The notes beneath the pieces were generated by a model. The model made no database searches, had not been told where the DNA came from, and worked only from the letters and a program-made list of their open reading frames with translations. Position numbers and translations under genes: made by a program. DNA of 64,000 bases from Sacculina carcini (Eukaryota > Arthropoda > Thecostraca > Sacculinidae), in assembly GCA_916048095.2 (NCBI GenBank), contig OU696572.1, positions 5,289,362 through 5,353,361 of the forward strand. The letters run 5' to 3'. Shown piece by piece: positions 10,251 through 22,334 of this stretch. Numbering within the stretch: position 1 is the stretch's first letter; every line of letters starts with the position of its first letter.

Positions 10251-11362
10251 TATTGGGAACAAAGTAAACTACTGAATTTAACTGTGTAATTTAATTGGTT
10301 TAATTTCAAGTAGCATAAGCATAAGTTGCCTAATGATATGGGTTGCAATATCATGTAATGCCAACTTATGCTGTTTTAGCGGAAGCATTAACCTGGAATT
10401 ATAGAGATGACAGAAGGTTGCATTGTTTTGATAGTGTTACACTTCTGAATTACTACACACGAAGGACGGGTGTGAATTTGAGCAGTGTTGAGTGAAAAAC
10501 ATCGTCAATAATTAAAACAAGAATTTACAAATTTGACTAATATAATATGAAATTTGATACTATATTGGCGGGTTGAGAGAAAAGTATTGGTGGGCCGCGT
10601 GTTTGGGACCCCTGGGGTAGATAATCTCAGTCTTCTGATTACAAATTATGATCGCATCATTATATTTTGTGATCACAAACTAATAAGTTAAATCACCTCA
10701 GACTAGGCTGAGAGCGGTCAAGATTGGATGGTTGGGTTGGGTTGGGTAGGTTTGACTCAGGTTATATTGGGTTTTAATGATAGCGAAAAATATATAAATT
10801 TTAACAATAAATATTATAGCGGTAAAAGTGAAATAGTACTTAAGCAAATGCTATTGGGGAATGATATTAAGTAATAAATATAGTTTGGAAACATTCTGAT
10901 GAAAAGATTTCATCATCTTTCATTGTTTGTTTCGTGTTTGTGTTCTGAATTATACCACACGACGGGCAGATTTATATATCAGGCGGGTTGAGGGATAATA
11001 TTTGTCAAAATAAGAACAAAAATATTAACATTTAGACTTATATATTGGTTAAGATATTTATAGGTTACATTTTTTGGTTTTCAATTTGTATGCATTATAT
11101 TTTATGGGTTTGATATGAATTTTATTGTATGAATTGTTCCGCACGACGGGTGGGTTTAAAAAAAGTGTTTTTTTAGATCATTTTTTCAAATGGTTCATTT
11201 TAAAAAAAGGTATTTTTTTTTAAAATAAAAATGTTCCGCGGGCAGCAACTATAGACAATAGAACGTTCAATTTACCCTGTAGAATTAATCCATACACAAA
11301 ACCAATGGATTTGACTTCAAGATGCAGAACGGATCGTGTTCGAGTTCTGAATTATTCAGCAC
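10251..11362 (+). mobile_element. HLE-D composite (forward copy)
   Basis: A block with landmarks GGGCCGCGTGTTTGGGACCC (10590-10612), the G-rich tract GGTTGGGTTGGGTTGGG (10730-10750), TTTCATCATCTTTCATTGTT, hairpin modules at 10960, 11142 and 11360, and CCGCGGGCAGCAACTATAG. The same block occurs forward at 20880-21780 and 50130-51130, and reversed at 16386-17200 and 62580-63400. No gene. It is cut at 11362/11363 by the LTR element. Confidence 0.6.
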
Positions 11363-11367
11363 GACGG
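11363..11367. other. Target-site duplication, left copy
   Basis: GACGG here and GACGT at 15911-15915 flank the LTR element. Joined without the element they restore the HLE module ACGACGGGCGGGTTTAAAAA seen uninterrupted near 51135. Confidence 0.75.
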
Positions 11368-12082
11368 TGTAACAATAGTGATAATAATATGTTGTGATGT
11401 TGATCTTCGTTCGGCTGATCGTGATGTCTTGATAGTTCCTCTTGTTGTTGTGTTCCGCGATAACAAGTAATAGTCACCCAGTCGAAGTTGAATTGTGTAT
11501 TCAGGGCAACCAGTCAAATCTACTCTTAACACTTAATAAAGTTCTGAACCTATTGCTCTAATGACGACTTAATAATGGTGAGTCCTACATCGCAAGTTGC
11601 TAGTCCAACCGAACCAAACCAACTCCCACCAACAAGCACATTTCAAGCACCGCCCAAGCCAAGCCTCAGCCACCAAGCCTAGCTTCCCTATTCTTAGTAA
11701 ACCCCGGTTTATATATCTACGAACACACGTCGTTGGCACCATATTCCGCAAGCAATTGCCAACTGGCCAAACTGCTCGAACTACACAACCGGGACACAAG
11801 CTATTTCTAAACGCGATCTGACAGTACACAGGCGTGTTGCCTCGAGATGATCAGCCAAGTCAGACGTACAAAAAAGGGTCATTAATTACTGTCACCCATA
11901 CTCCACACGTTGCCAAACATATCAGGTGCCGTGTAATACTGGCGTCGCTCTAACACATAAATTAGCCTAACGACAGCTGCACAAGCAAGCCGCGAAAGAA
12001 CGCGAAAGTAAACTGAGAGAAAGAGAGAGAAAACCGAGTAAACTGATAGATAGAAAACTGGTCTGATTATAACTTTGTTATA
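11368..12082 (-). repeat. LTR (715 bp), left copy
   Basis: It is 715 bp and matches 15196-15910 with about 18 substitutions seen by eye (roughly 97% identity). On the plus strand it runs TGTAACA...TGTTATA. The priming-site evidence places the element on the minus strand, so this is the 3' LTR. Confidence 0.85.
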
Positions 12083-15000
12083 TCACAGCTGCGAGGTCTT
12101 TTAAACGAATGTGAACACTAGACACAATCACGGCCATCAAGCCAACGGCTCTAATGAATCGTCATAGTTGCAATTATAGCAAACTGCCAGTCATTATTTG
12201 CCGAGTTTCCACTTCAGGTTAGGACTGAGGCATAATTCTGATCAGTGATTATACAGCGCCATTTCTCACCATACACACATACTCCATGAGTATGTGCATA
12301 CAGTATTGTGCGTCTGTAATAATCAACTGTCACATAGAGTCGACAGGGCCGTACATAACACACACAGGAACGTCCTGTGTCACCAGCCAATTACTGCTGA
12401 AGTCTGGCACATTAACTGTCCTTTTTCAATGTTTGCCTCATCCCAATATTTTTATGGTATTCCTGCATCATCAATAACTGACAGCTCCAGCGTTCAGTAT
12501 TAGCCCAAAATACTCGACAGCTTGATTAAAAGTGAGGTTTTAAAATTATTCAGACCAGTAATCTTTACATTTTCATTAAAAATTATTAGCTATAACCCTA
12601 ACTAGTCATTACAACCCCTTTCACCTAAATATTAAAGTGTGTATATCAAAGTACTTAAACACAATTATACAATGAAACAAAATTCTAGATTAGCGCATGT
12701 CTATGTCTATCGCATACATTAATCGCAACTAACACAGTAACTTAAAATCTAGAACAACACGAATCTATATCTCACAAATCTACATGAGAAACTAACTTAG
12801 TTGTAATTAACACACGGTTATGGACATAAGGTTACGGACCTCTGGTTACAATTAATTCTAACTAGCTCAACACATTATACATATAAAATGACCGATATAT
12901 CGTGTTAATAAAACCATTTGTCGCCGACCACGAACGCGTCCACGGCTCGATCCAAGCAGGCGGTGTCGATCTTGAATAACATCAGGCAAAAGACGTATAC
13001 CGGCGGGGTATACTGTGTCGACTCGTAGTCCACGCGCTGCTTCACCAGTCATCCAGCTACTGTCGTCGTTGTGTGCAAACACCTGCAGTACTTCGTTGTG
13101 AATCTCGTATATAAATATTCGGCCGTCTTCCATGATTACTCGTCCCCATTTTTATCGCAGTTGTCTTTCAGGTTGCTCGGTGAACCGCTGGTGTTGTCTC
13201 GGCTCGTGTTGAATTATTTCGGCAATGACTTATCTCAGTCCGCTAACTGTTTTCGTTGTCGTTGTTAGTAGACTGTCAGTTCAGCACACGGTTGATCAGG
13301 GGGCTCAGCACACTGTTGACTCAATCTCGCCTCTTCAGACCGAAAAACGGACAATTTTCGCCAGTGACTCATTGTTCTGTGTCGGTGTGGTAGCAGTATT
13401 GAGACAGGGAATTGAATGAAAACGCATGCAATGTACACTTGGAAATATGAAACTAATTTACCACGAGGTAGGAAAACAGGGGCTGCATCATGAGAGGAGA
13501 ATAGACAATTAATAGGAGACAATAAATAGGATACAATTAATAGGAGCAATATCCAGAGCCGTTTTACTTTTAATCATTATGAAATATTATTGTATTTATA
13601 TATTCTGGCTAAACCCAATTTCACTTTATTATTGTTAAGTTAACATATATTTTTCTAGTTTTAAGAATATATTTCTCACACCTACAGATTAATGTTGTTT
13701 CGTCTGTTGTAACTTTGATTGCACACATACTTCTGCGTATATTCTCCATGATAATTACAATATACTCTATTGGTCGTTAATTGATGTCGTAGCATACTTC
13801 TGTGTATGCCTCCAGTTTCAACTAGCCGACTTAGTCAACAAAGTAATTGCTTCAATAACTCCGCTTGTTTATTAAGTAGCATGCTTTCGACTAAATGTCT
13901 TATGTATTTTCACCGTTAGACGGTTGACACAAGCCTCTTCTCTTGACACCATTTGTGACTCGTACATTATCTTGTTTCTCAATATTAATCGCATTCATAT
14001 ATACATCAGTGAAGTCCATCAGACAGTATCAGTCATCAGTCATCCATCAGTCAGCATTAGTCATCAGTCATCCATCAGTATGGAACTTTCCTCGATATCC
14101 GTCTCGTATTATATAACACCTTACACTCTCATTTCTGGTATGAGATACACAGTGTCTACACCAACATCTACTTAATCTGGTCATTTAGTCATATAGTCAT
14201 CAGTCATTTAGTTATTTAGTCATCATTCATTTATATATTTAGTCATCTGCGGCGTATCGTGCCCTGACGTTCCAATGCATCTTATATGCGTTGCTATACA
14301 TACTTTAAATGTATGCTCTTAAATATCTGTCACTCTTGACAGATAGTTTTTCATTTCATTTCAAATATTTCAACATCTCGTCCTGATTAAAAAAAAGTAT
14401 TTGTCAGTGATTGTCTTCTCATATTTCTCAGTCGTATATAGTACATGTTTTGACATAAAAATTAAAATATCAAAGTCCAATTGTACACCATAATAATTAT
14501 ACAAATAATTAAACAGATCCCAGCCTAATATCCAACTGTCCTTCAATTTCGTGTCCTCTAATAGAATACTTAGTGTCAAAATTCACAAAAGACACCGATC
14601 ATTTAATAAGTGCAATATTGTTTAATCTTTTCCCCTTTATACTAGTCAAACGCATCCTACAAGACATGCAACTTAGTTTCTTCACGCAATATTTCGATAT
14701 TATTCATACATCAAACCCAGCATCTACTAAAATATTGATTGGAGGGCCTCCTATATTTACATAACATATTGATTTTTTAACATTAGCAGCAAAATTAGTT
14801 CTGGGTTTTTGTTTTCTGAAACACACACTGACCTTATTCAATAGTGGTTTTCGTTAACTTTTTCATACTTGTTTTTTACGGAATTTTCTTATCTATATTT
14901 GCTGCGGTTGTACCATTAACTATAATACCTATGGTTAAAATACATACTTTATCCATATATATTTTAGATATTTCCTAATTTTATTCTGAGTAAGGCTCTG

Positions 15001-15195
15001 GATGCTGACAAGGCTTAAGGAAAATTGAGATAAAACTCACCTCACAGTTCATTGAGCCACCGGTGTGATCGACCGAACATTCGACACGATGATGCTATTC
15101 AGCAATAATTCTGTAGTTGTCTGGTCACTGCAGCAATTTGTAGTCGTACGGGTTGTCATGACTTCAAACAGTAACAATCCGGCTCACGCACCCAA
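12083..15195 (-). mobile_element. Internal region of non-autonomous LTR element
   Basis: This 3.1-kb region lies between the two 715-bp LTRs. No gag, protease, reverse transcriptase or integrase motif is visible in any frame, so the element resembles a large retrotransposon derivative that borrows enzymes. Reading the minus strand, the LTR end ...TGTTACA at 15196 is followed by T and then TGGGTGCGTGAGCCGG. The initial TGG is what a primer-binding site complementary to a tRNA CCA end needs. No clear polypurine tract is seen at the other end. A minus-strand frame at 12867-13133 (88 codons) is less AT-rich than the rest and may be a protein remnant, but I do not recognise it. 14010-14250 holds a degenerate CATCAGT/CATTTAGT repeat. 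Confidence 0.6.
15177..15194 (-). other. Candidate primer-binding site
   Basis: On the minus strand the sequence TGGGTGCGTGAGCCGGAT begins one base after the LTR terminus. It starts with TGG and resembles a tRNA 3' end. The matching tRNA was not identified. Confidence 0.4.
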
Positions 15196-15910
15196 TGTAA
15201 CAGTAGTGATAATAATATGTTGTGATGTTGATCTTCGTTCGGCTGATCGTGATGTCTTGATAATTCCTCTTGTTGTTGTGTTCCGCGATAACAAGTAATA
15301 GTCACCCAGTCGAAGTTTAATTGTGTATTCAGGGCAACCAGTCAAATCTACTCTTAACACTTAATATAGTCCTGAGCCTATTGCTCTAATGACGACTTAA
15401 TAATGGTGAGTCCTACATCGCAAGTCGCTAGTCCAACCAAACCAAACCAACTCCCACCAACAAGCACAGCACAAGCACCGCCCAAGCCAAGCCTCAGCCA
15501 CCAAGCCTAGCTTACCTATTCTTAGTAAGCCCCGGTATATATATCTACGAACACACGTCGTTGGCACCATATTCCGCAAGCAATTGCCAACTGGCCAAAC
15601 CGCTCGAACTACACAACCGGGACACAAGCTATTTCTAAACGCGATCTGACAGTACACAGGCGTGTTGCCTCGAGATGATCAGCCAAGTCAGACGTACAAA
15701 AAAGGGTCATTAATTACTGTCACCCATACTCCACACGTTGCCAAACATATCAGGCGCCGTGTAATACTGGCGTCGCTCTAACACATAAATTTGCCTAACG
15801 ACAGCTGCACAAGCAAGCCGCGAAAGAACGCGAAAGTAAACTGAGAGAAAGAGAGAGAAAACCGAGTAAACTGAAAGATAGAAAACTGGTCTGATTATAA
15901 CTTTGTTATA
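15196..15910 (-). repeat. LTR (715 bp), right copy (5' LTR on the minus strand)
   Basis: Same length as 11368-12082 and nearly identical. It is followed by the GACGT target copy at 15911-15915. Confidence 0.85.
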
Positions 15911-16119
15911 GACGTGCGGGTTTAAAAATGACCCAGGCGGACTGAGGGGAAATATTTTGTCGAAATAAAAATAATTAAACTTATAATTTTCAATTGATTA
16001 ATATTTTTATGAGTGTACCCTATTTCATTTTTATTTTTCCATATTTTTTATGAATTGAATATGAATTGCTCCGCACAACGGGCGGGTTTTAATGCTAGTA
16101 TATATATATATATATACTA

Positions 16120-16183
<64 letters not shown>

Positions 16184-16385
16184 CATTAAAACCCGCCCGT
16201 TGTGCGGAGCAATTCATAACATGAAATAAAATATTCAATTCATACAAAATAGGGAAAATGAAAAATGAAATAAGGTACTCTCATAAAAATATTAATCAAT
16301 TAAAAATTCTAAGTTTAATTATTTTTATTTCGACAAAGTATTTCCCCTCAGTCCGCCTTGGTCATTTTTACACCCGCCCGTCGTG
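15911..16385. repeat. Large palindrome: two HLE-A 3' ends facing each other across (TA)n
   Basis: The left arm (about 15916-16098) ends hairpin-TTTTAATG-CTAG. The right arm (16181-16385) is its reverse complement, beginning TAGCATTAAAACCCGCCCG. The centre is an 82-bp TA tract with one internal CTAG. Arms match over about 190 bp with few differences. The structure could fold into a long cruciform. Confidence 0.85.
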
Positions 16386-17200
16386 CTGAATAATTCAGAA
16401 CTCGAACACGATCCGTTCTGGATCTTGAAGCCAAATCCATTGGTTTTGTGCATGGATTAATTCTATAGGGGAAATTGAACGTTCTATTGTCTATAGCTGC
16501 TGCCCGCGGAGCATTTATATTTAGAAAGAAATTACCTTTTTTTAAATGAACCATTTGAAAAATGAACTAAAAAATGGAAACACTTTTTTTAAACCCGCCC
16601 GTCGTGCGGAACAATTCATACAATGAAATTCATAATAAATGCATAAAATATAATGAATGCAAATTGAAAAGCAAGAAATGAAACCTATAAATATCTTGAC
16701 CAATAGAAAAGTCTAAATGTGAATATTTTTGTTCTTATTTTGACAAATATTATCCCTCAACCCGCCTGATATATAAATCTGCCCGTCGTGTGGTATAATT
16801 CAGAACACAAACACGAAACAAACAATGAAAGATGATGAAATCTTTTCATCAGAATGTTTCCAACCTATATTTATTACTTAACATCATTCCCCAATATCAT
16901 TTGCTTAAGTACTATTTCACTTTTACCGCTATAATATTTATTGTTAAAATTTATATATTTTCCGCTATCATTAAAACCCAATATAACCTGAGTCAAACCT
17001 ACCCAACCCAACCCAACCATCCAATCTTGACCGCTCTCAGCCTAGTCTGAGGGGATTTAACATATTAGTTTGTGATCACAAAATATACTGATGCGATCAT
17101 AATTTGTAATCAGAAGACTGAGATTATCTACCCCAGGGGTCCCAAACACGCGGCCCACCAATACTTTTCTCTCAACCCGCCAATATAGTATCGGGACCAA
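16386..17200 (-). mobile_element. HLE-D composite (reversed copy)
   Basis: The reverse complement of the block at 10560-11360, with the same order of landmarks: GCAGCAACTATAGACAAT, hairpins near 16370, 16593 and 16780, the C-rich complement of the GGTTGGG tract near 17010, and GGGTCCCAAACACGCGGCCC near 17140. No gene. Confidence 0.65.
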
Positions 17201-18321
17201 ACGTGTTCAAGTGTCCGGTGTTCAAGTGTAATTTTGGATGTATTTGAGAATTTTGCCAATTTTACACGTTTTTTGTATCATTTGTGGGTATAAATTATAG
17301 CTTATCTTGTAGAACACAAAATTATCTACACAGTAGTATATTCCTGTGTAATCGCAAATGCGCATAATAGCTGTCAAATTGGCAATATGTCCTTTTGACT
17401 TTACATCGCCGTAACTTCCTCCAAATACACTTTGGAAAATTAAGAATTATACCGTATTGTAGAAACTAAAATTCATAGCACGATGGTATAATTAATTTTG
17501 ATGTGTGACAAATAGTTACTGAGAAACATTAGAAAAATGAATTAATTTTTGTCACCCGGTGTACAAGTGTAATTTTGGATGTATTTGAGAATTTTGCCAA
17601 TTTTACACGTTTTTTGTATCACTTGTGGGTATAAATTATAACTTTTCTTGTAGAACACAAAATTATCTACACAATTGTTAAATTTTTATAGATATACCAT
17701 TGCTGGTTTATGAGGAATAGATAGCGGAATATTGACCAAAATATTCGCGTTTTTCAGTGCTAATTTTGCCTTTTTGACTTTGTCATTTTGACTTCACACC
17801 GCCGTACCTTTTTCTTAATACACTCTGGAAAATTAAAATTTATACCGTGCTGTAGAAAACAAAATTCTCAGCATGATGGTATTATTTATTTAGATGTGTG
17901 ATGTTTAGTTGCTGAGAAATAGAGAAAAAAGTACAGAAAATCGGACGCTTCGAGCTTAAATATAATTTTGAATGTAGACTGAAATTTTGTCATTTTTACA
18001 TATTTTATATTTAATTTTTGGATATGAATTATAGCCTACCGAGTAGAACAGAATATTCTCTACACAGTGGTATAATCGGTTTGGCTGTACCATTTCTGGT
18101 TTATGAGGAGTAGATGGCGGAGCATTGACCACAATTTTCGCATTTTTCAGGGTTCATTTTGTGTTTTCACCGCGATAACTTTTTTTGGTTTTATTTTTAA
18201 AATTTAAAATTTATCCTATCGTGTAGACAAGAAAATTTTCAACGTAATGGTATAAATTGTTGGCGGGTACACTAAGTGGTTACCGAGTAGCAGCTTGCTG
18301 AAAATGGACCAAGGAGGGTGG

Positions 18322-18363
<42 letters not shown>

Positions 18364-18385
18364 GGATCTCTTTTATATATATAGA
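17201..18385 (-). mobile_element. HLE-B, minus-strand copy
   Basis: Read on the minus strand it begins TCTATATATATAAAAGAGAT at 18385, followed by CTGTCTG repeats, CCCACCCTCCTTGGTCC and the HLE-B leader. It ends in one satellite unit near 17210. Its start faces the forward HLE-B at 18403 across about 17 bp of TA. Confidence 0.65.
18325..18362. repeat. (CAGA)n microsatellite
   Basis: A pure CAGA tract. It is an expansion of the CTGTCTG start sequence of the minus-strand HLE-B. Confidence 0.9.
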
Positions 18386-18402
18386 TATATATATATATAT
18401 AT

Positions 18403-19600
18403 GAGATCCTCTGTTTGTGTGTGTGTGTGTGTCACACCCTCCTTGGTCCATTGTCTATCAGCTATTACTCGGCCACCACTTGGCGTACTTGCTAAAACTT
18501 TATACCATCACGTTGGAAATGGTCTTGTCTACCTTTTAGATTAATTTTTAAATTTTCAAAATGAAACCCAAAAAAGTTATAGCGGTGAAAAGACAAAATG
18601 AAACCTGAAAAATGCGAAAATTTTGGTTAATATTCTGCCATCGAGTTATCCTAAACCAAAAATGGTACAGTAATACAAATTATACCACTGTGTAGAACAT
18701 TTTTATTCTACAAGATAGGTTATAATTCATATCCGCAAATTAAACCTAAAACATGAAAAATGGGAAACAAATCAATCCACATTCAAAATTTAATTTAAAC
18801 TCCGGGCGTCCGATTTCATTTACTTTTTGCTCTATTTCTCATCAACTAAATATCACACATCTAAATTAATATTACCATCATGCTGGGAATTTTGTGCTCT
18901 ACACCACGGTATAAATTGTAATTTTCCAAAGTGTATTAAAAAAATTTACGGCAGTGTGAAGTCAAAATGACAAAGTCAAAAAGGCAAAATTAGCACTGAA
19001 AAACGCGAATATTTTGGTCAATATTCCGCTATCTATTCCTCATAAGCCGGCAAAGTTAGAGCTATAACAATTATACTATTGTGTAGAAAAATTTTGTGTT
19101 CTACAAGAAAAGATATAATTTATACCCACAAATGATACAAAAAACGTGTAAAATTGGCAAAAATCTCAAATACATCCAAAATTGCACTTGAACAACGGGC
19201 GACTAAAATTTATTTATTTTTCTACCTATTTCTCAGTAAATATTTGTCACACATTAAAATAAAATATACCATCGTGCTGGAAATTTTGTTTTCTACAATG
19301 CGGTATAATTTTTAATTTTTCAAAGTGTATTTGAAGGACGTTACGGCGGTGTAAAGTCAAAAAGACATATTACCAATATGACAGCTATTATGCGCACTTG
19401 CGATTACACAGGAATATACACCGATTAAATTTCACTGAAGCCCAATCACAATTAAAAATGCATCATATTAGCTCCTAGCATGTATGGTGTAGTCTTATTG
19501 CGTACAGTTTAATTAATGCTACACTATACTGAATAGAAAGTCTTTATTGTCCTCAATATTTACACATGAATTGTTCCGCACGACGGGCGGGTAAAATGCT
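18403..19600 (+). mobile_element. HLE-B, forward copy
   Basis: It begins GAGATCCTCTGTTTGTGTG and follows the same order as the 7592 copy but with little more than one satellite unit. It ends near the hairpin at 19576 and TAAAATGCTACTGGGAGC. The 5' TCTATATA portion is shared with or overlaps the TA tract between it and the reversed copy. Confidence 0.6.
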
Positions 19601-20880
19601 ACTGGGAGCAAAGTAAACTACTGAATTTTACTGTGTAATTTAATTGGTTCAATTTCAAGTTGCATACGCTCAAGTTGCATAAGGATTCGGGTTGTAATAT
19701 CAAGCAATGCCAACTATATGCATATGCTGTTTTAGCGGAAGCATTAATCTGGAATTATAGAGATGACAGGAAGTTTCATTGTTTTGATAGTGTTACACTT
19801 CTGAATTACTACACACGAAGGACGGGTGTGAATTTGAGCAGTGTTGAGGGAAAACACTTCGTCAATAATTAAAACAAGAATTTACAAATTTGAGTTTTTC
19901 TATTGGTCGTTTTTCATCAATTTCATCTTTGTGTTTGTTTCGTGTTTGAGTTCTGAATTATTCCGCACGACGGGTAGCTATAAATATGAGGCGGGTTGTG
20001 GAAAAACATGTTTTCTAAATTGAAACATAAATTTCACGTTTAGACTTTTAAATTGGCTAAAACTTACCCTATGGGTTTGTTTTTCTTTTTCAATTTGTAC
20101 TAATTTGTTTATGAATTGAATATTAATTATATTTCATGAACTGTTCCGCACGACGGGAGGCTATGTATCTATAAAGAGTGGATTTGAATGATAGCGAGGT
20201 ATATGATATTTTGCTAGCAGTAAATATTCTAGCGATAAAAGTAGAATAGCTCTTAAGCAAATGATGTTGGAGAATGATGTGAACCTTTAAACATATTTTG
20301 CGATCTGATGATATATGCATTAGGAATAATACGTCGCAGAATATAGATTGCATAATATAACATCGGCTGTAATATCGAGGGCTGCAATATCGGTGTAATC
20401 CAAAAAATAACAACTGTATGAATATGATGCATTAGTGGAAGCATTAACCGGGAATTATGAGATAATATCATGGGAAAAAACTCATTTATATACTAAACAA
20501 ATTCATTGTTATTTTGTGTTCACATTTCGAAATTATTCCTGACGACAAGCGGGCTCAAGTATGAGGCGGGTTGACTGAATAATATGTCGTTTATTATTAC
20601 AACAAGAATATACAAATTCAGAAAAGGAATTTTCTATTGGTATAGATTTAACAATTTAGAGTTTTCTATTAGACTGGCTGTTTGCATATAAATATGTATT
20701 ACTTTTGTTTTATCAATTGTTCTGCACGACGGGTGGGTTCAAACATTCAATTTTACCGTGTGGATTGAATCCATATACAAAACTAACGGGCTTGACTTCA
20801 AGATCCAGACTCACTAATGTAAAGGTGACTTAAATGGTGTATAATTATATCGCATTATGCAACAAATGTAAATTTAGCTG
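19601..20880 (+). mobile_element. HLE module array
   Basis: Continuation of the HLE-B/D composite, with hairpin modules near 19967, 20145, 20546 and 20725. Each is followed by a GAGGCGGGTTG-like phrase. The same stretch occurs at 49200-50090 and, reversed, at 63600-64000. No gene; frames here are AT-rich chance frames. Confidence 0.55.
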
Positions 20881-21310
20881 CCTTACAGTTTGGTTCCGAT
20901 ACTATATTGGCGGGATGAGAGAAAAGTATTGCTGGGCCGCGTGTTTGGGACCCCTGGGGTAGATAATCTCAGTCTTCTGATTACAAATTATGATCGAATC
21001 AGTATATTTTGTGATCACAAACTAATAACTTAAATAATCTCAGACTAGGCTGAGTGCGGTCAAGATTGGATGGTTGGGTTGGGTAGGGTAGGTTTGACTC
21101 AGGTTATATTGGGTTTTAATGATAGCGCAACATATATAAAATTTAGCAATAAATATTATAGCGGTAAAAGTAACATAGTACTTAAGCAAATGATGTTGGG
21201 GGAATGATGTTAAGTAATAAATATAGTTTGGAAGCATTCTGATGAAAAGATTTCATCATCTTTCATTGTTTGTTTCGTGTTTGTGTTGTGAATTATACCA
21301 CACGACGTGC

Positions 21311-21373
<63 letters not shown>

Positions 21374-21886
21374 GCGGGTTGAGGGATACTATTTGTAAAA
21401 ATAAAAACAAAAATATTCACATTTAGACTTTTCTATTGTTTAAGATAATTATAAGTTACATTTTTTGCTTTTCAATTTGTATTCATTATATTTTATGGAT
21501 TTAATATGAATTGTATTGTATTAATTGTTCCGCACGGCGGGCGGGATTAAAAGCAAGTGTTTCGATTTTTTAGTTCATATTTTCAAATGGATTTATTTAA
21601 AAAAAAAGGTAATTTAAAAAAAAAAATGTTCCGCGGGCAGCAACTATAGACAATAGAACGTTCAATTTCCCCTGTACAATTAATCCATACACAAAACCAA
21701 TGGATTTGTCTTAAAGATCCAGAACGGATCGTGTTCGATTTCTGAATTATTCAGCACGACGGGCGGGTGTAAAAATGACTAAGGCGGACTGAGGCGAAAT
21801 ATTTTGTAGAAATATAAATAATTCAACTTACAATTTTCAATTGATTAATATTTTTATGAGTGTACCCTATTTCATTTTTAATTTTC
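20881..21886 (+). mobile_element. HLE-D composite (forward copy 2) with (TA)n
   Basis: Same landmarks as 10560-11360, including the G-rich tract near 21070 and hairpins at 21299, 21527 and 21756. A TA tract (21312-21370) has expanded inside the hairpin module at 21299. It is interrupted at 21891 by a solo LTR. Confidence 0.6.
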
Positions 21887-21891
21887 CATAT

Positions 21892-22329
21892 TGTAAGTTG
21901 TGTGTGTGTGTGTGTGCGTGTGTGCATCTGTATGTGTTTAGTATTTGCCGACTTTCAGTTCTGCGCGGTGTTTGATTATTATGTGGACGTGCGAGTGCGA
22001 TTGTGTGTATGTGCGTGTAAGTCTGTGTTTGAACAATATGCTGCCGCCGAGTCGGAGGAGCGGCGCTGGGGCGAGCCGCGACTCGGCACGCAAGAGGCCG
22101 TGCTTGCGGGGGCGTGTGGCGGTGTGTTGTTTTTCGGCAGTGTGTCTGGGGCAGTGAGCGGATTAAGTGGTGTTCTGTGTGCGAGAGAGTTCTGTGTGCG
22201 AGAGAGTTCTGTGTGTTAGAGTTTTGCGCGTGACAGTGTCCTTGTGAATCAATCTGTATTTTCGTGACATTCGTTTATTTTAATCTGAAATACATCTTAA
22301 CTACTGCTTTGCTCGGCCTGTTCCCTACA
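21892..22329 (+). repeat. Solo LTR (438 bp) with CATAT target duplication
   Basis: It starts TGTAAGTTGTG and ends TTCCCTACA, flanked by CATAT at 21887-21891 and 22330-22334. Removing it restores the HLE-A phrase TTTTCCATATTTTTTATGAA found uninterrupted near 16040. The LTR has a GT-rich start and a GC-rich middle (22040-22130), plus an 18-bp direct repeat GTTCTGTGTGCGAGAGA near 22165-22205. Frames across it (21860-22219) are LTR sequence and not a gene. The strand is assigned arbitrarily, since TG...CA is symmetric. Confidence 0.8.
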
Positions 22330-22334
22330 CATAT

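Noticed and set aside
10730..10750. Interstitial telomere repeat
   Set aside because: TTGGG units are few, do not match common animal telomere repeats, and are part of every HLE-D copy.
11569..11829. Paired 86-codon minus frames at 11569 and 15397
   Set aside because: They lie inside the two LTR copies and are equal only because the LTRs are.
12867..13133. Minus-strand frame of 88 codons in the LTR element as a Pao-type pol piece
   Set aside because: No recognised motif; mentioned as an unknown remnant only.
21860..22219. 119-codon plus frame
   Set aside because: It crosses the border of the solo LTR and is GT-repeat and LTR sequence.
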